Part shown: positions 23,907 through 33,512 of the stretch, in pieces | Layout: every line of letters starts with the position of its first letter | Position numbering within the stretch: the stretch's first letter is position 1 | Assembly (NCBI GenBank): GCA_902800495.1 | Contig: CADCET010000030.1 | Span: 1-36,269, forward strand | Source of the DNA: an uncultured Prevotellaceae bacterium | Lineage (GTDB): Bacteria > Bacteroidota > Bacteroidia > Bacteroidales > Bacteroidaceae | Length of the DNA: 36,269 nt | Direction: 5' to 3' | Position numbers and translations under genes: made by a program | The notes under the pieces: generated by a model | Told to the model about the DNA's origin: nothing | Databases searched by the model: none | Seen by the model: only the letters and a program-made list of their open reading frames with translations

Positions 23907-25135
23907 CCAAAGAAGAAATAACAGATGGCGATGGCTGAGATGATGCCGGCGAGGTCGGCTAACAGGCCGCAGGCCACGGCGTGGCGCGTGTAGCGGATAC
24001 CGACAGAGCCGAAGTAGACAGCGAGGATATAGAACGTCGTGTCGGTAGAGCCTTGGAAGATACACGACAGGCGGCCTACGAACGAGTCGGCGCCGAACGT
24101 CGTCATGGCGTCGACCATCATGCCACGGGCACCGCTACCCGAGAGGGGCTTCATCAGCGCCGTAGGCAGGGCGCCCACGAAGTCGCTGTTCATACCCGTC
24201 TGCTCGACGCCCCACTGGATGCCGCCGATGAGCATGTCCATAGCGCCAGAGGCACGGAACACGCCGATGCCGACGAGGATGGCCACGAGGTAGGGAATGA
24301 TGCGCACGGCAGTAGTAAAGCCGTCCTTGGCACCCTCGATGAAGGCGTCGTAGACGTTGACCTTCTTACGCATACCAGCGAGGATGAAGCCGATGATGAT
24401 GGTCATCAGCAGGATGTTGGCAACGGTGGTGCTCACGCGGTTCATCATCTCGCCTTCCAACTGCGAGAAACCCCAGATGATGCCGGCTATCAGGGCACAG
24501 GCGCCGCCGAGTGTCAGCAGCAGTGTGCGGTTGAGGAGGTTGATGCGCTGGTAGAGCGACGTGACGATGATGCCTGCCAGCGTCGAGAAGAACGTAGCCA
24601 GCAGGATGGGGATGAAGACGTCGGTGGGCTGGGCGGCGCCCATCTGTGCGCGGTAGACGAGGATGCTGACGGGGATGATGGTCAGGCCGCTGGTGTTCAG
24701 CACGAGGAACATAATCATGGCGTTCGACGCCGTGTCCTTCTTCGTGTTCAGCTCCTGCATCTGCTCCATGGCCTTCAGGCCGAGGGGCGTGGCAGCATTG
24801 TCGAGGCCCAGCATGTTGGCCGCAATGTTCATGAAGATACTGCCCGTGACGGGATGCCCCTTAGGAATCTCCGGGAAGAGCCGTGTGAAGACGGGGCTTA
24901 GCAGCCTTGCTAGGACGTTGACCACGCCGCCACGCTCGCCAATCTTCATGATGCCGAGCCACAAGGCCAGTACGCCCGTCAGTCCGAGCGAGATTTCAAA
25001 CGCTGTCTTCGACGTGTCGAACGTCGAGTCCATCATAGCAGGAAAGACGTCGAAGTCGCCGAAGAAAATCAGTTTCACCAGTGCGATGACAAACGCAATG
25101 AGGAAAAAAGCTATCCAAATGTAATTCAATACCAT
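23903..25135 (-). CDS. Fused SpmA-SpmB (nucleoside-recognition/Gate domain) membrane protein
   Basis: From the ATG at 25135 the protein has 410 residues with about 10 membrane helices. The N-terminal half is SpmA-like: ISLGLTGVLALWLGIMKIGE, then GSIFMNIAANMLGLDNAATP and LGLKAMEQMQ. The C-terminal half is SpmB-like: FTTAVRIIPYLVAILVGIG, KPLSGSGARGMMVD and FQGSTDTTFYILAVYFGSVG. SpmA and SpmB are named from Bacillus spore dehydration, but non-sporulating Bacteroidota carry the fused form, whose transport role is not known. A TTG at 25147 would lengthen it by four residues but lies inside the promoter -7 box, so it is rejected. It is the first gene of the long minus-strand series down to 15712. 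Confidence 0.88.
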   Translation of the reverse strand: MVLNYIWIAFFLIAFVIALVKLIFFGDFDVFPAMMDSTFDTSKTAFEISLGLTGVLALWLGIMKIGERGGVVNVLARLLSPVFTRLFPEIPKGHPVTGSIFMNIAANMLGLDNAATPLGLKAMEQMQELNTKKDTASNAMIMFLVLNTSGLTIIPVSILVYRAQMGAAQPTDVFIPILLATFFSTLAGIIVTSLYQRINLLNRTLLLTLGGACALIAGIIWGFSQLEGEMMNRVSTTVANILLMTIIIGFILAGMRKKVNVYDAFIEGAKDGFTTAVRIIPYLVAILVGIGVFRASGAMDMLIGGIQWGVEQTGMNSDFVGALPTALMKPLSGSGARGMMVDAMTTFGADSFVGRLSCIFQGSTDTTFYILAVYFGSVGIRYTRHAVACGLLADLAGIISAIAICYFFFG

Positions 25136-25143
25136 AACAGCGT

Positions 25144-25176
25144 GCAAAGGTACGTCTTTTTTGTCTTACAGACAAA
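25144..25176 (-). promoter_or_regulatory. Consensus promoter, near-leaderless, of the SpmAB-to-protease series
   Basis: On the minus strand TTTG (25176-25173), 20 bp, then TACCTTTGC (25152-25144) is a perfect Bacteroidota promoter. The ATG is at 25135, so the transcript has a leader of only a few nucleotides. Confidence 0.85.
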
Positions 25177-25189
25177 TAAAAATACAAAA

Positions 25190-25220
25190 AAAAGGCGGCT
25201 ACATCACGTAGCCACCCTTT
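25190..25220 (-). terminator. Terminator of the first LruC-like lipoprotein gene
   Basis: On the minus strand GGTGGCTAC (25216-25208) pairs with GTAGCCGCC (25202-25194) around a 5-nt loop, with one G-T pair, followed by a T-run. It lies 30 nt after the stop at 25250 and just before the SpmAB promoter. Confidence 0.85.
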
Positions 25221-25249
25221 TCTCTTATGATAAAAGTATTTGCTAATAA

Positions 25250-26800
25250 TTACTGATTGACATAACGGTTTGTGAATTCACCGTTGTTGGTGAGGTCGAG
25301 GTCGACCAGAGCCTCTCTCCATCCGCCTTCAACAACCTCGACTGCTGATGTGATGCCGTCGCGGTGACTGATCCAGTTGCGCCAGTTGGGATAAGCGGCC
25401 TCAATGTCTACCCACTCGTCGGCCCACTTGGCTGTCAGGGGGAAGCAGATCTTCTGGGGAGCAGCACCGATTTCGGATCTCAGCATGATGGTCTCTGTGT
25501 ACTGCGAAGCCAACGTCTGGACGATATAGACGGGGATGTCCTTCAGTGTGGCATACTTCGGTGTGCCTTCAGCAACGGCGTCGATCCAGAAGGTGTAAGG
25601 ACCAGTAGTCCTCAGACCTGTGTTGACCATCTTGCTGCCCAACAGCTTGTGTACCTCGTTAGACTTGTCGGCCATAATCTCGCCGACGTAAGCCTCGAGC
25701 TCGCCACCGGCAGCCTGCAGGGTGATCTTAATCTTACCGCTCTGATAGATATAGGCGTCGAAGACGATGTCGTTGAAGTCGAAGTCGAAGACGCTACCTA
25801 AGTCCTCGCAGAAGATACGGCCGCTTGAAACGACGCGGTCGCCATTGCCATCGGCTTTGGTGATGCGTACAATCCAGTCGCTGTAGTAGCCGTCGGCACC
25901 GCCCTTCGTGTAGGTCTTGCCGTTGATGGTGAGATTGCCGCCCTCGGCTTCAGTGACGATATATTCGTTGGGGTTGTTGCCCGTAGCCTCATAGTCGAAG
26001 CCGACGAAATACATACCAGCTACGCTGGGGTCGATGATGTCGCCGGGAATCACCACGTATTTGTTGTGGAAGTACTCGTTAGACTGTGATGTGTGGAAGC
26101 CGAAGCTCGACGTGCTGGAGTTGATCAGCAGCTGGATCTGGTCGCTGTAGTACTTCTTGCGATCGTTGAAGTCCTTGTTGGTGTCGGGATCGAGGTCGCC
26201 GTTCCAAACGTTCACGCTCTTGGCACCACCGCTATAGTCGGCACCGTTGAAGTTGTACATGTGATCGTAGACAGGCTGCTCGTTGTTCTGCCAGTCAAGC
26301 TGTGTGCCAATCTGTCCGGCTGTCAGATAGTTCATCTTGGAACTGCCGACGATGACGTCGCCGTTGCCTGCCAGATAGGTTTCCGTTGTCAGCGAACCCT
26401 CTAAGTTCGTGCCGCCTTTGTAGACCTGCTGAACGAAGAAGTTCGTGAAGGTGATGGCGGTGTTGTCAGGATTCTTGTGGGTCTGGAACCATCTTCTCAC
26501 CACATCCTTCTGAGCCGTTGTCAGCGTGTCGGGTACGGTGAACTGCGGATACCTGGAGTTCTCGGCACCCTGACCGCCCCACATGTTGGCATCGGGGTCA
26601 TCGCTACGGGTGACATTGCTGGCACCGAAGCCCCAGTCCTGATTGCTTGCTATCTCCCCGAAAGCCCTGACGAAGGCCTCCTGGTATTCAGCACTCTTTG
26701 AATCTTGCAGTGACGTGTAGAAATCATCGTCATGCGAACAACTTGTGAACGCAGCGCACATAGACAACGCTGTCATTCCTGTCAACAAATACTTTTTCAT
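25250..26800 (-). CDS. LruC/DUF4842-like acidic-loop surface lipoprotein
   Basis: This 516-residue lipoprotein has a lipobox with Cys21 (AFTSC) followed by SHDDD, an acidic stretch like Bacteroidota surface-export signals. A short N-terminal module YQEAFVRAFGEIASNQDWGF ends in Trp56-Gly57-Phe58. The middle holds FFVQQVYKGGTN, shared with the paralogue at 31235. At about residues 335-350 RIFCEDLG is followed by FDFDFNDIVFDAYI, the LruC-type acidic, probably calcium-binding, motif. The C-terminal third is beta-rich. The gene has its own promoter (26877-26846) and terminator. Function unknown; a structural or adhesive role at the cell surface is inferred from the family. Confidence 0.75.
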   Translation of the reverse strand: MKKYLLTGMTALSMCAAFTSCSHDDDFYTSLQDSKSAEYQEAFVRAFGEIASNQDWGFGASNVTRSDDPDANMWGGQGAENSRYPQFTVPDTLTTAQKDVVRRWFQTHKNPDNTAITFTNFFVQQVYKGGTNLEGSLTTETYLAGNGDVIVGSSKMNYLTAGQIGTQLDWQNNEQPVYDHMYNFNGADYSGGAKSVNVWNGDLDPDTNKDFNDRKKYYSDQIQLLINSSTSSFGFHTSQSNEYFHNKYVVIPGDIIDPSVAGMYFVGFDYEATGNNPNEYIVTEAEGGNLTINGKTYTKGGADGYYSDWIVRITKADGNGDRVVSSGRIFCEDLGSVFDFDFNDIVFDAYIYQSGKIKITLQAAGGELEAYVGEIMADKSNEVHKLLGSKMVNTGLRTTGPYTFWIDAVAEGTPKYATLKDIPVYIVQTLASQYTETIMLRSEIGAAPQKICFPLTAKWADEWVDIEAAYPNWRNWISHRDGITSAVEVVEGGWREALVDLDLTNNGEFTNRYVNQ

Positions 26801-26845
26801 TTACTTGATTTTTAATGTTATATGACAAATTAACCAATTCCGGGT

Positions 26846-26877
26846 GCAAAGATACAATGTTTTTTCCAATGCGCAAT
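26846..26877 (-). promoter_or_regulatory. Promoter of the lipoprotein gene ending at 25250
   Basis: ATTG (26877-26874), 19 bp, then TATCTTTGC (26854-26846) on the minus strand, with about 40 nt of leader to the ATG at 26800. Confidence 0.75.
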
Positions 26878-26916
26878 GGATTTGTCCAAAAAAACAAGAA
26901 AATGATACGTAAACGA

Positions 26917-29037
26917 TTACTCTGACGGGAATTCGTACCAGTCGGAAGCTACACTCGGGTCGCTGACGTAGTCGTTGAAGCTCTTCTCGTAGACGGTTCC
27001 GTTGTAGATGTCGCTGATATTCTTGCGCTCCTGACACCATGTGTAGGTCGTTTTGACCTGTATCTTGCTGGCAGGCTGGCCCGTATGAGCGGTGATCTCC
27101 ATCCACTCGCCACGCTTCTGGACCATCACCTTGACATCGTTGGCGCTGTTGAAGGTTCCGGTGAGCGTCTTCGTGACGTCGGCCTTGCCGTCGACACCGT
27201 TGCGGGCATTGGTGTTGACCATGACGTTCGTAGCCACGTTGTACATATTGTGGACTTCGTACTCTTCGTAGTTCGTTCCGGCGTCACCGGTCCAGCCAAT
27301 CGTCAGCGGCAGCGTGCCACCGGCAGCCTTCAGCTTGATCTGAGCCTTGGTCTTGGTGCTGTTGATACGTACGTCGAAGACGGCATCGTTGAAGTCGAAG
27401 TCGGTACGTGTCTGAACGCTCAGGTCCTCGACGATGATGCGTACCCACTCGCCCCACTCGTCTTCCTCGGGAGGTGTCGTATTGCCCTTGAAGCCTGGTG
27501 TACAGCCTTTTACGCCGAGCTCGAAGTCGGTGTCGGCCGGTATGATCTCGGTCTCACCTTTCTCGATGACGCGTACGTTGCCGTTGCCGCCTGCGTTGGC
27601 TACGATGTTCTTGAACTTATACTCTGCGATAGAGAGTGAGTAGTTGTATTCGTCTGTGGGATCGGTCTGGTGATAGCCGTTGCCAGTCGGAATATTGCTC
27701 AGGTTGTCGGCCTGCAGATAGATGTTGTTGATGAAGTAACCGCCCTGCTCCGGGTGATCTTGCTCCCAGTTCATGTGGTCGAACTGCCCGATGCTCAGCA
27801 CGGCATAGCCTCCTTCGGTGGGACCAGTCCAGCTGGTGCCGTTGTTGTAGAGCGTACCAGCCTTGACCAGTGCGCCGGCTGCCAATGCGAAGTAGGTCGG
27901 GTCGGTCGTGCCGTCCTCGCTGCTGCTGACCATCAGCTGTCCGCCGACGATGAAGGCCGAACCCATGATGCCCTCGTAGTTGCGGCAGCGCATATCGCCT
28001 TCGCAGTACCACTGGCAGGCGTTGAAGATACGGGCGTTAGGCGTCTCGCTACCCAGCTGGGTATGCTTGATATGCACCAGTGAGTGGTTGTAGAAGTTGC
28101 TCTCCTTAGCGCCGCCCCGATACTCGGTGACGAGGAACTTGCCGTAGTTGAAGAACCTGCCGAAGTTGTTGTTGAAGACGGCTACGTCGATGGTGCCGCC
28201 GTTGTAGTTCTCGCGACCGGCCTCGTTGCCGTTGTTCACCTCGACCGTACCCTTGCCGGTGAGCAGACCGCCGTGAAGCACGACGAGCTGTGCCTGGTTC
28301 ACCATGTTCAGTCTCTTGCCTTCAGCCACGTTGACCGTACCGCCGTCGGCAATGATGATTTTACCAAGGCTTCCGATGCGCTGGTCTTCGGTGATGTTCC
28401 ATGTGCCTGTGACGACGATGGTGCGCTCGGCATGGCTGAGTGTGCCACCGTCTATTAAGCCTTCAGAGCCGGCCACGGAGATGCCGCCATCCCATGTTCC
28501 GGTGATCTTGAAGTTGAGGACATAGTTGGTGTCGGGATTGTATACGAACAGGTCGTCGAAATGTTCCCAACCGTCGGCCTTGGCAGCGGCTACTGCCTGA
28601 TTCCAGTTCCAGCCGTAGTTGGCTTCGGGGTAAAGGGTCTGGAATTCTGCATACCATGTTGTGTAAGGCTCGACGTAGGTGTCCTGCTTTCTGGCGTAGG
28701 AACTGTTGTCGTAGTTGTAGGTGATGTTGGTGCTGTTAGGCTCTTGGGCCGTCTGGTTGTAGGTCGTCACCCATGCCTCGTCGTAGGGTGCCGTCATCGA
28801 CGCCACGGCAGGTGTCGTCTGCGAGCGGGTGATTCTGCTGCCTGCTGCTCTCGTCTGCTGGTCGAAACCCCAGTTGTGGTTGGCGGCCGGCTGGCCGAAT
28901 GTCTCTACGAACATACGGTTATACGTATCATTGACTTCGTCGGTTGGCGTCCAGTCGCCGAGATCGTGTGAACAACTGCTGAAGCCTGCGCTGATGGCGA
29001 GGGCTGCTATACCTATTATATTATTAATGTGTTTCAT
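26917..29037 (-). CDS. LruC/DUF4842-like surface lipoprotein with a solenoid-like middle
   Basis: This 706-residue lipoprotein has Cys22 in FSSC followed by SHDLGDWTPTDE. The N-terminal module YNRMFVETFGQPAANHNWGF again ends in Trp56-Gly57-Phe58. Residues about 180-430 contain repeated short beta segments with many Gly and Asn (GKIIIADGGTVNVAEGKRL, VVLHGGLLTGKGTVEVNNG), as in right-handed beta-helix or autotransporter-like passengers. At about residue 546 comes RTDFDFNDAVFDVRI, the LruC motif, then a beta-rich end. It follows the InlB-repeat protein gene after 12 nt. No terminator is seen after it. Function unknown; adhesin-like architecture is an inference. Confidence 0.75.
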   Translation of the reverse strand: MKHINNIIGIAALAISAGFSSCSHDLGDWTPTDEVNDTYNRMFVETFGQPAANHNWGFDQQTRAAGSRITRSQTTPAVASMTAPYDEAWVTTYNQTAQEPNSTNITYNYDNSSYARKQDTYVEPYTTWYAEFQTLYPEANYGWNWNQAVAAAKADGWEHFDDLFVYNPDTNYVLNFKITGTWDGGISVAGSEGLIDGGTLSHAERTIVVTGTWNITEDQRIGSLGKIIIADGGTVNVAEGKRLNMVNQAQLVVLHGGLLTGKGTVEVNNGNEAGRENYNGGTIDVAVFNNNFGRFFNYGKFLVTEYRGGAKESNFYNHSLVHIKHTQLGSETPNARIFNACQWYCEGDMRCRNYEGIMGSAFIVGGQLMVSSSEDGTTDPTYFALAAGALVKAGTLYNNGTSWTGPTEGGYAVLSIGQFDHMNWEQDHPEQGGYFINNIYLQADNLSNIPTGNGYHQTDPTDEYNYSLSIAEYKFKNIVANAGGNGNVRVIEKGETEIIPADTDFELGVKGCTPGFKGNTTPPEEDEWGEWVRIIVEDLSVQTRTDFDFNDAVFDVRINSTKTKAQIKLKAAGGTLPLTIGWTGDAGTNYEEYEVHNMYNVATNVMVNTNARNGVDGKADVTKTLTGTFNSANDVKVMVQKRGEWMEITAHTGQPASKIQVKTTYTWCQERKNISDIYNGTVYEKSFNDYVSDPSVASDWYEFPSE

Positions 29038-29049
29038 AATTGTTATTGT

Positions 29050-31215
29050 TTATTTGATGATGACTTTTTTACCGTTTACGATATAAAGACCCTTGCCGGG
29101 ATTGTCGACGCGCTGACCGCGGAGGTTGTAGACCACGCCGTCGGTCTCATCCTGTTTGGCAATGGTCTCGATGGCCGTGCTCTCGCCTTCGAAGAAGAAG
29201 GTGAGTTCGCGGGCGTTAGCATTTTCGACCTGCAGATAAGCCTTGCCTGCCGGTACTTCAGCCTGTCGGCCGTAGGTGTCGGCAAACTTCACGACGCCGT
29301 CCTTCACCACCAGCACGTATTTATTGGCTGCGTTGATGGTTGTCGTGCCGCTCGTGACACCTACCAGCAGATTGTTCTCATACTGCGTGCCATTCTCTAC
29401 CATCTCGATGCTTGTGGCGGCGTTGGCGCTACCTTTCAGCAGCAGTCCTGTGCCGGCAGCAACGTTTCCTACAATCTGTTGCAGCGTGACGGCCGTAGCG
29501 TTCTTGCTGACGGCGATATAGGCTTTGACGGCCTCATTGCCTACGAACGACAATGCCGACGTTGAACAGAAGGTACTGTAGCCTGTTGCACCCACTCTGA
29601 TGGTGGTGAATGTCTTGTCCTTGCCGAAGACGCCTGTGACGACGACGTTCTGAGCCGGCATCGTCAGGGGGAGGTTCTGCCAGCCGGAGAAGCTGTAGCC
29701 CTCTCTGATCGGTTCGGCCTTCGGGGTGATGGTGGCACCGTACTCCAGCGTCTCGGGCGTGCCGTAGACCTGACCGTCGACCATATAGGTCAGCGTGTAG
29801 CTATTGATGGTGAACTGGGCGGTTGCAGTGACGTCCTGTGCCGGCATCGTGGCGGGCACCCCGGTCCAGCCGGTAAAGGTGTAACCCGTCTTCGTGGCCG
29901 TTGCCGGTGGGGTGGGCGTCTGACCCTCTTGCAGGCTTTCTGTAGCGACAACTACTCCGTCGACAACATAGCTGATGGTGTAGGTGGCCACCTCGCTGAA
30001 GAGGGCGTTGACAACTAAGTCGTAGTCAGGCATTGTCTCAGGCAGATTCTCCCAGCCCGTGAAGCTATGTCCCTCCTTCGTCGGGTTTGCAGGCACGTAG
30101 TCGGGACTCAAGGTTGTGCCGTATGCAATATAGTAGTAACCCTGGTAGTCGTTGCCGTCCACTTTGTACATGATGTTATGGTAGTTCACGTTGTAGCTGC
30201 CGCTGACCGTGATGTTGTAATTTGGCATCACCATGTTTTCAGGATAGCCGCTCCAGCCGCTGAAGGTGTAGCCCTCCTGTGTGGGGTTCTCTTCTGCTGC
30301 TACCGTCTCGCCAGCCTCATACCAGACGACCTTCTGCACGTCGTCGCCAATCTTGAAGGTGACGCTATAGCCAGGGTCGATGGTGATGCTATGTAATAAG
30401 ATGTAACGGGCGGGCTGGAAGCGTACGTCGCCGTCAGCCGTCACCACGTATTTGTAGTTGTCGCCGTCCTGCGACTTCAACGTGGCGTTAGTGGCGGGGT
30501 TCGGGTCGAGCGAGGCGTTGATGGTAATCACCTGTCCGGCCTTGCAGTTAAGCAGGCCGAAGGAACGGGCGCCGCTGTTGCTCGAGTAGAGTCCGTTGTT
30601 ACCGCCTGTGCGCAGCAGCCAGCTCGTGCCTGTCTGCAGCACGAACTTCGGGTCGAGGGTGTGACCGCCAGCCATCACCAGCTTGGCGCTCTTGACGGTG
30701 ACATTGGTAAGGCTGACTTTCAGACCGTACTGAGAGAACAGTCCCGCTGTGTTTTCACCGAACGTGAACTCGATGATGCCGTCCTCTCCCACTGCGGTGT
30801 TGCTGTTATTGAGCCAGCCCCCAAGACCGGCGGGTGAGGCATACTCCGGGTCGGTGGGCCATTGGTTGTTCAGCACGGCGCCAAGCGACCAGTAGTACTG
30901 GTTGAAGTCGGAACACTCCAACACCAGCTTGGTAGAGGCGTTAGTGCCGTCGAACTTGTCGGGGTCGATGGTGAATTCCGAACTTGTTGGCGTTGTCAGC
31001 AGCGGAATCTCAACGGCTTCGCTGCCACCCCACGATACGGTACCCATCGTCACATTGCCGATGGTGGCTACGCTCTCAGAGATGGTGACGGCGGTCTTGT
31101 CGGTGCTGACCTTCCCGTCGAACGTGATGCTCCAGTCGCTGGCCTGAACCTGTGTGGCGCCTGCAATCCATGCGGTGGCCATCAAAAATATCTTGGATAG
31201 ATGCTTCATCTTCAT
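29050..31215 (-). CDS. Secreted InlB B-repeat protein with sorting-type C-terminus
   Basis: This 721-residue protein has a signal peptide (residues 1-25, ending TQVQA). The N-terminal 280 residues are beta-rich. Four InlB B-repeats (Listeria-Bacteroides type) follow at about 280-540, each with a GYTFSGW- or GHSFTGW-like core and a MPxxxxxVxxxF end. A further domain has TGYSTFCS and GTGLLLKG, common in Prevotella and Bacteroides surface proteins. The end VYNLRGQRVDNPGKGLYIVN and GKKVIIK resembles a type A type IX sorting tail. It is not a lipoprotein, unlike its three neighbours. It lies 19 nt after the lipoprotein gene upstream and 12 nt before the next, so it belongs to one operon with them. 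Confidence 0.82.
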   Translation of the reverse strand: MKMKHLSKIFLMATAWIAGATQVQASDWSITFDGKVSTDKTAVTISESVATIGNVTMGTVSWGGSEAVEIPLLTTPTSSEFTIDPDKFDGTNASTKLVLECSDFNQYYWSLGAVLNNQWPTDPEYASPAGLGGWLNNSNTAVGEDGIIEFTFGENTAGLFSQYGLKVSLTNVTVKSAKLVMAGGHTLDPKFVLQTGTSWLLRTGGNNGLYSSNSGARSFGLLNCKAGQVITINASLDPNPATNATLKSQDGDNYKYVVTADGDVRFQPARYILLHSITIDPGYSVTFKIGDDVQKVVWYEAGETVAAEENPTQEGYTFSGWSGYPENMVMPNYNITVSGSYNVNYHNIMYKVDGNDYQGYYYIAYGTTLSPDYVPANPTKEGHSFTGWENLPETMPDYDLVVNALFSEVATYTISYVVDGVVVATESLQEGQTPTPPATATKTGYTFTGWTGVPATMPAQDVTATAQFTINSYTLTYMVDGQVYGTPETLEYGATITPKAEPIREGYSFSGWQNLPLTMPAQNVVVTGVFGKDKTFTTIRVGATGYSTFCSTSALSFVGNEAVKAYIAVSKNATAVTLQQIVGNVAAGTGLLLKGSANAATSIEMVENGTQYENNLLVGVTSGTTTINAANKYVLVVKDGVVKFADTYGRQAEVPAGKAYLQVENANARELTFFFEGESTAIETIAKQDETDGVVYNLRGQRVDNPGKGLYIVNGKKVIIK

Positions 31216-31234
31216 ATCTTGTTTCCTCCCTCAA

Positions 31235-33352
31235 TTATTCGTTAAACAGGTTCTGACCCTCGCGCGAAAGGACTTCTTCGCCCTGGTAGCCGCCGGTTGT
31301 CGACTGCGTTCCCGTGTTGCGATAGGTGGTTGTCGGCCCTTCCGTACCAGTACGGGTGGTCTCTGCCTCCGTCGAACGGGGGCTGTAGTTGTCCTTCGGG
31401 TGCTTGTAGAGCTTGCTGTCGTCGATGGTGCCCTCCCAGAACTTGCTCGAAGTGCCTACGTAGCTTCTGAAGTTGGTGTAGGCATCGGCGATATTCACGC
31501 GCTCCTTACACCACTTCGTGCCGACGGGAACAAGAATCTTGTGAGGTGCCCAACCCTGGGCGGCTGTCAGCTCGAGCGTCTCGCCGTTGCCGTAGAGCAC
31601 GCGGATGGGGATGGAGACGATGCTTGAGTAGTTGAAGTCGGTGCCTAACACCATCGGATCGCTCGTTGCCGATACGTTACCGTAGGCATTGTCGCCCGTG
31701 CCGGCAGTGTTGATGATGGTCGAGGTGGGGTTGCCGCCCAGCTTGTTGTGAACCTCAACGCCGGCCAGCGACAGCTGTAGCGTACCGCCGGCTGCCAACA
31801 GGACAATCTCGGTCTTGTAGGTCGGTTCGCCCTCGGTCGTGGTGTTGGTGACCTCAACACCGTCCTCGGTGACGACGAGGTGGGTGATGGGTGTTATCTT
31901 GTAGACGTAGGCATCGAAGACGACGTCGTTGAAGTCGAGGTCGTTGCTGCTGATCTGGCCGAGGTCCTCACAGAACACGCGACCCTGCTCGATGAGTTCT
32001 TTACGCTCTGCAAATTCTCTTGTCGTAACGATGGTAATCCGGCCTTCGCCCGTCTCGCTCTGGTCGACGGGGATGGTTGTCTCGTCAAGGCCGGCAATCC
32101 GCTTGGCCTCTGTCAGCGTGACAATCCAGTCAGAGTAGTAGTTGTCGTAGGAGTGTGCCGGCTTGACCCACGTCTGGAGGGCAGCGCCGGAGACGGGCAG
32201 GTAGCCGTCGTTGATCAGCTGGTTGACTTTCACCATGTTGACCAGCACCTTGCCGTCGATGTCCTTTCTCAGTTCCGAACCGTCGAGCGTGACGGCCTGG
32301 CCTGAGTAGAAGTTCATGTTTGATTCGAGAATCTTCAGCGGCTGGCCGTCTTTTCCTAACATGTCGTCCGACATGCCGTTAGGCATCGAGCGGTTGTAGT
32401 TGTCGTCGATGTTGAAGTAGACGATGTTGCTGTCGCTATAGTACAGTCCGTCATAGCCCATGTTCATGCCCGACGTCAGCTTCTGCGTCTCGCCGCTGTA
32501 GATCTGGTCGCCCTCCTTGATGGCCAGGTCGTAGCCTAAGAACGAGCGGTTCCACTTGTCGACGACGTTCTCGCCGAAACGGCCGATGGCTGTCAGACTG
32601 TCTCTGTGAGCAGTAGCCCATGCGTCGATGACCGATGCTGCCACCAAGGCTGCGCGGTCGTTATGCTGACCGGTGGGGGTGTTCTCCTCGTTGCTGCTGC
32701 CCGTCTCGTGGTAGCCGAAGCAGGAGGTGTCGTCGATGTCGACCATCAGCATGATCTTGTCGGGATGATAGCTGGTAATCCCGGCCAGGATGTCGCTGCC
32801 GTTGTCCAACACGTTGCCGTAGACGCTGCAGTCGCCGTTGTTGAAGTTGTTGATGTGAACGGCACTCTGGCCGACGGTCATCAGGTTCATGTTGTTGCTG
32901 TTGTACGTGCTGCCGTCGGCGGCGACAACCGTCTCTGTCGACTTGTTGTTTGCCGTCACGTTCGTACCGCCTTTATAAACCTGCTGTACAAAGAAGTTCC
33001 GCCAGTGCGGATCCTGATAGGTCAGGTAAGGATTGGCCTGGAAGTAGGCCATGACGCGCAACTTCTGACCGACGGTCAGCGTGTCGGGCACAAGCCAGCC
33101 GCCAAATCCTGTTGAGTTTTTAATGTCAGCCCATTCGTTGCCGTTAGCGTTCTCGGCACGGGTGACGTCAAGGTTAGTAAAACCCCAAGTCTGATTGGGG
33201 TCAATAGATCCATAGGCATCCACGAAGACCTCCTGATATGCCTGTTTCTTGCTTTCGACAATCGACGTGTAGTCATAATCGTCGTGTGTGCATCCTGCCA
33301 AATATCCACCAAGGACGAGTGCAGTAGCCCCTGTCAAAAAAAGATTCTTCAT
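31235..33352 (-). CDS. LruC/DUF4842-like acidic-loop surface lipoprotein, first gene of the operon
   Basis: This 705-residue lipoprotein has Cys21 (LAGC) followed by THDDYDY. The N-terminal module YQEVFVDAYGSIDPNQTWGF ends in Trp56-Gly57-Phe58, at exactly the residue numbers of the two paralogues. FFVQQVYKGGTN is shared with the protein at 25250. RVFCEDLGQISSNDLDFND leads into VVFDAYVY at about residue 470, the LruC motif. The last 50 residues are rich in Thr, Gly and Ser, like a spacer tail. It heads an operon with the InlB-repeat protein and the next lipoprotein. A 10-bp perfect palindrome GTTACGTAAC lies 3 nt before the ATG. Confidence 0.75.
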   Translation of the reverse strand: MKNLFLTGATALVLGGYLAGCTHDDYDYTSIVESKKQAYQEVFVDAYGSIDPNQTWGFTNLDVTRAENANGNEWADIKNSTGFGGWLVPDTLTVGQKLRVMAYFQANPYLTYQDPHWRNFFVQQVYKGGTNVTANNKSTETVVAADGSTYNSNNMNLMTVGQSAVHINNFNNGDCSVYGNVLDNGSDILAGITSYHPDKIMLMVDIDDTSCFGYHETGSSNEENTPTGQHNDRAALVAASVIDAWATAHRDSLTAIGRFGENVVDKWNRSFLGYDLAIKEGDQIYSGETQKLTSGMNMGYDGLYYSDSNIVYFNIDDNYNRSMPNGMSDDMLGKDGQPLKILESNMNFYSGQAVTLDGSELRKDIDGKVLVNMVKVNQLINDGYLPVSGAALQTWVKPAHSYDNYYSDWIVTLTEAKRIAGLDETTIPVDQSETGEGRITIVTTREFAERKELIEQGRVFCEDLGQISSNDLDFNDVVFDAYVYKITPITHLVVTEDGVEVTNTTTEGEPTYKTEIVLLAAGGTLQLSLAGVEVHNKLGGNPTSTIINTAGTGDNAYGNVSATSDPMVLGTDFNYSSIVSIPIRVLYGNGETLELTAAQGWAPHKILVPVGTKWCKERVNIADAYTNFRSYVGTSSKFWEGTIDDSKLYKHPKDNYSPRSTEAETTRTGTEGPTTTYRNTGTQSTTGGYQGEEVLSREGQNLFNE

Positions 33353-33385
33353 GCGTTACGTAACTTAGATATTCGAATTTACGGT

Positions 33386-33394
33386 GCAAAATTA
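33386..33394 (-). promoter_or_regulatory. -7 promoter box of the surface-protein operon
   Basis: TAATTTTGC on the minus strand matches TAnnTTTG, 34 bp upstream of the ATG at 33352. The -33 element is weak. Confidence 0.6.
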
Positions 33395-33453
33395 ATTAAA
33401 ATTTCCGTAAGTTGTATATGTTTTGCGTTAAAAATCGAAAAACGACATAAATA

Positions 33454-33487
33454 ATTGTATTTATGTACGGAATTTTTTGTACTTTTG
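33454..33487 (+). promoter_or_regulatory. Promoter of the divergent LruC lipoprotein
   Basis: ATTG (33454-33457), 22 bp, then TACTTTTG (33480-33487), 25 bp before the chosen ATG at 33513. It is back to back with the minus-strand promoter at 33394, within about 60 bp. Confidence 0.6.
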
Positions 33488-33512
33488 GGCCGAAAAAGAA
33501 AATTTTGCATCT

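Noticed and set aside
23981-24901. 306-codon plus-strand gene
   Set aside because: It is antisense to the SpmAB gene; the His/Asp/Glu/Arg-rich composition is typical of an antisense shadow.
33477-33512. Longer start for the divergent LruC lipoprotein
   Set aside because: The extra codons overlap the -7 box and would put residues in front of a complete lipoprotein signal peptide.
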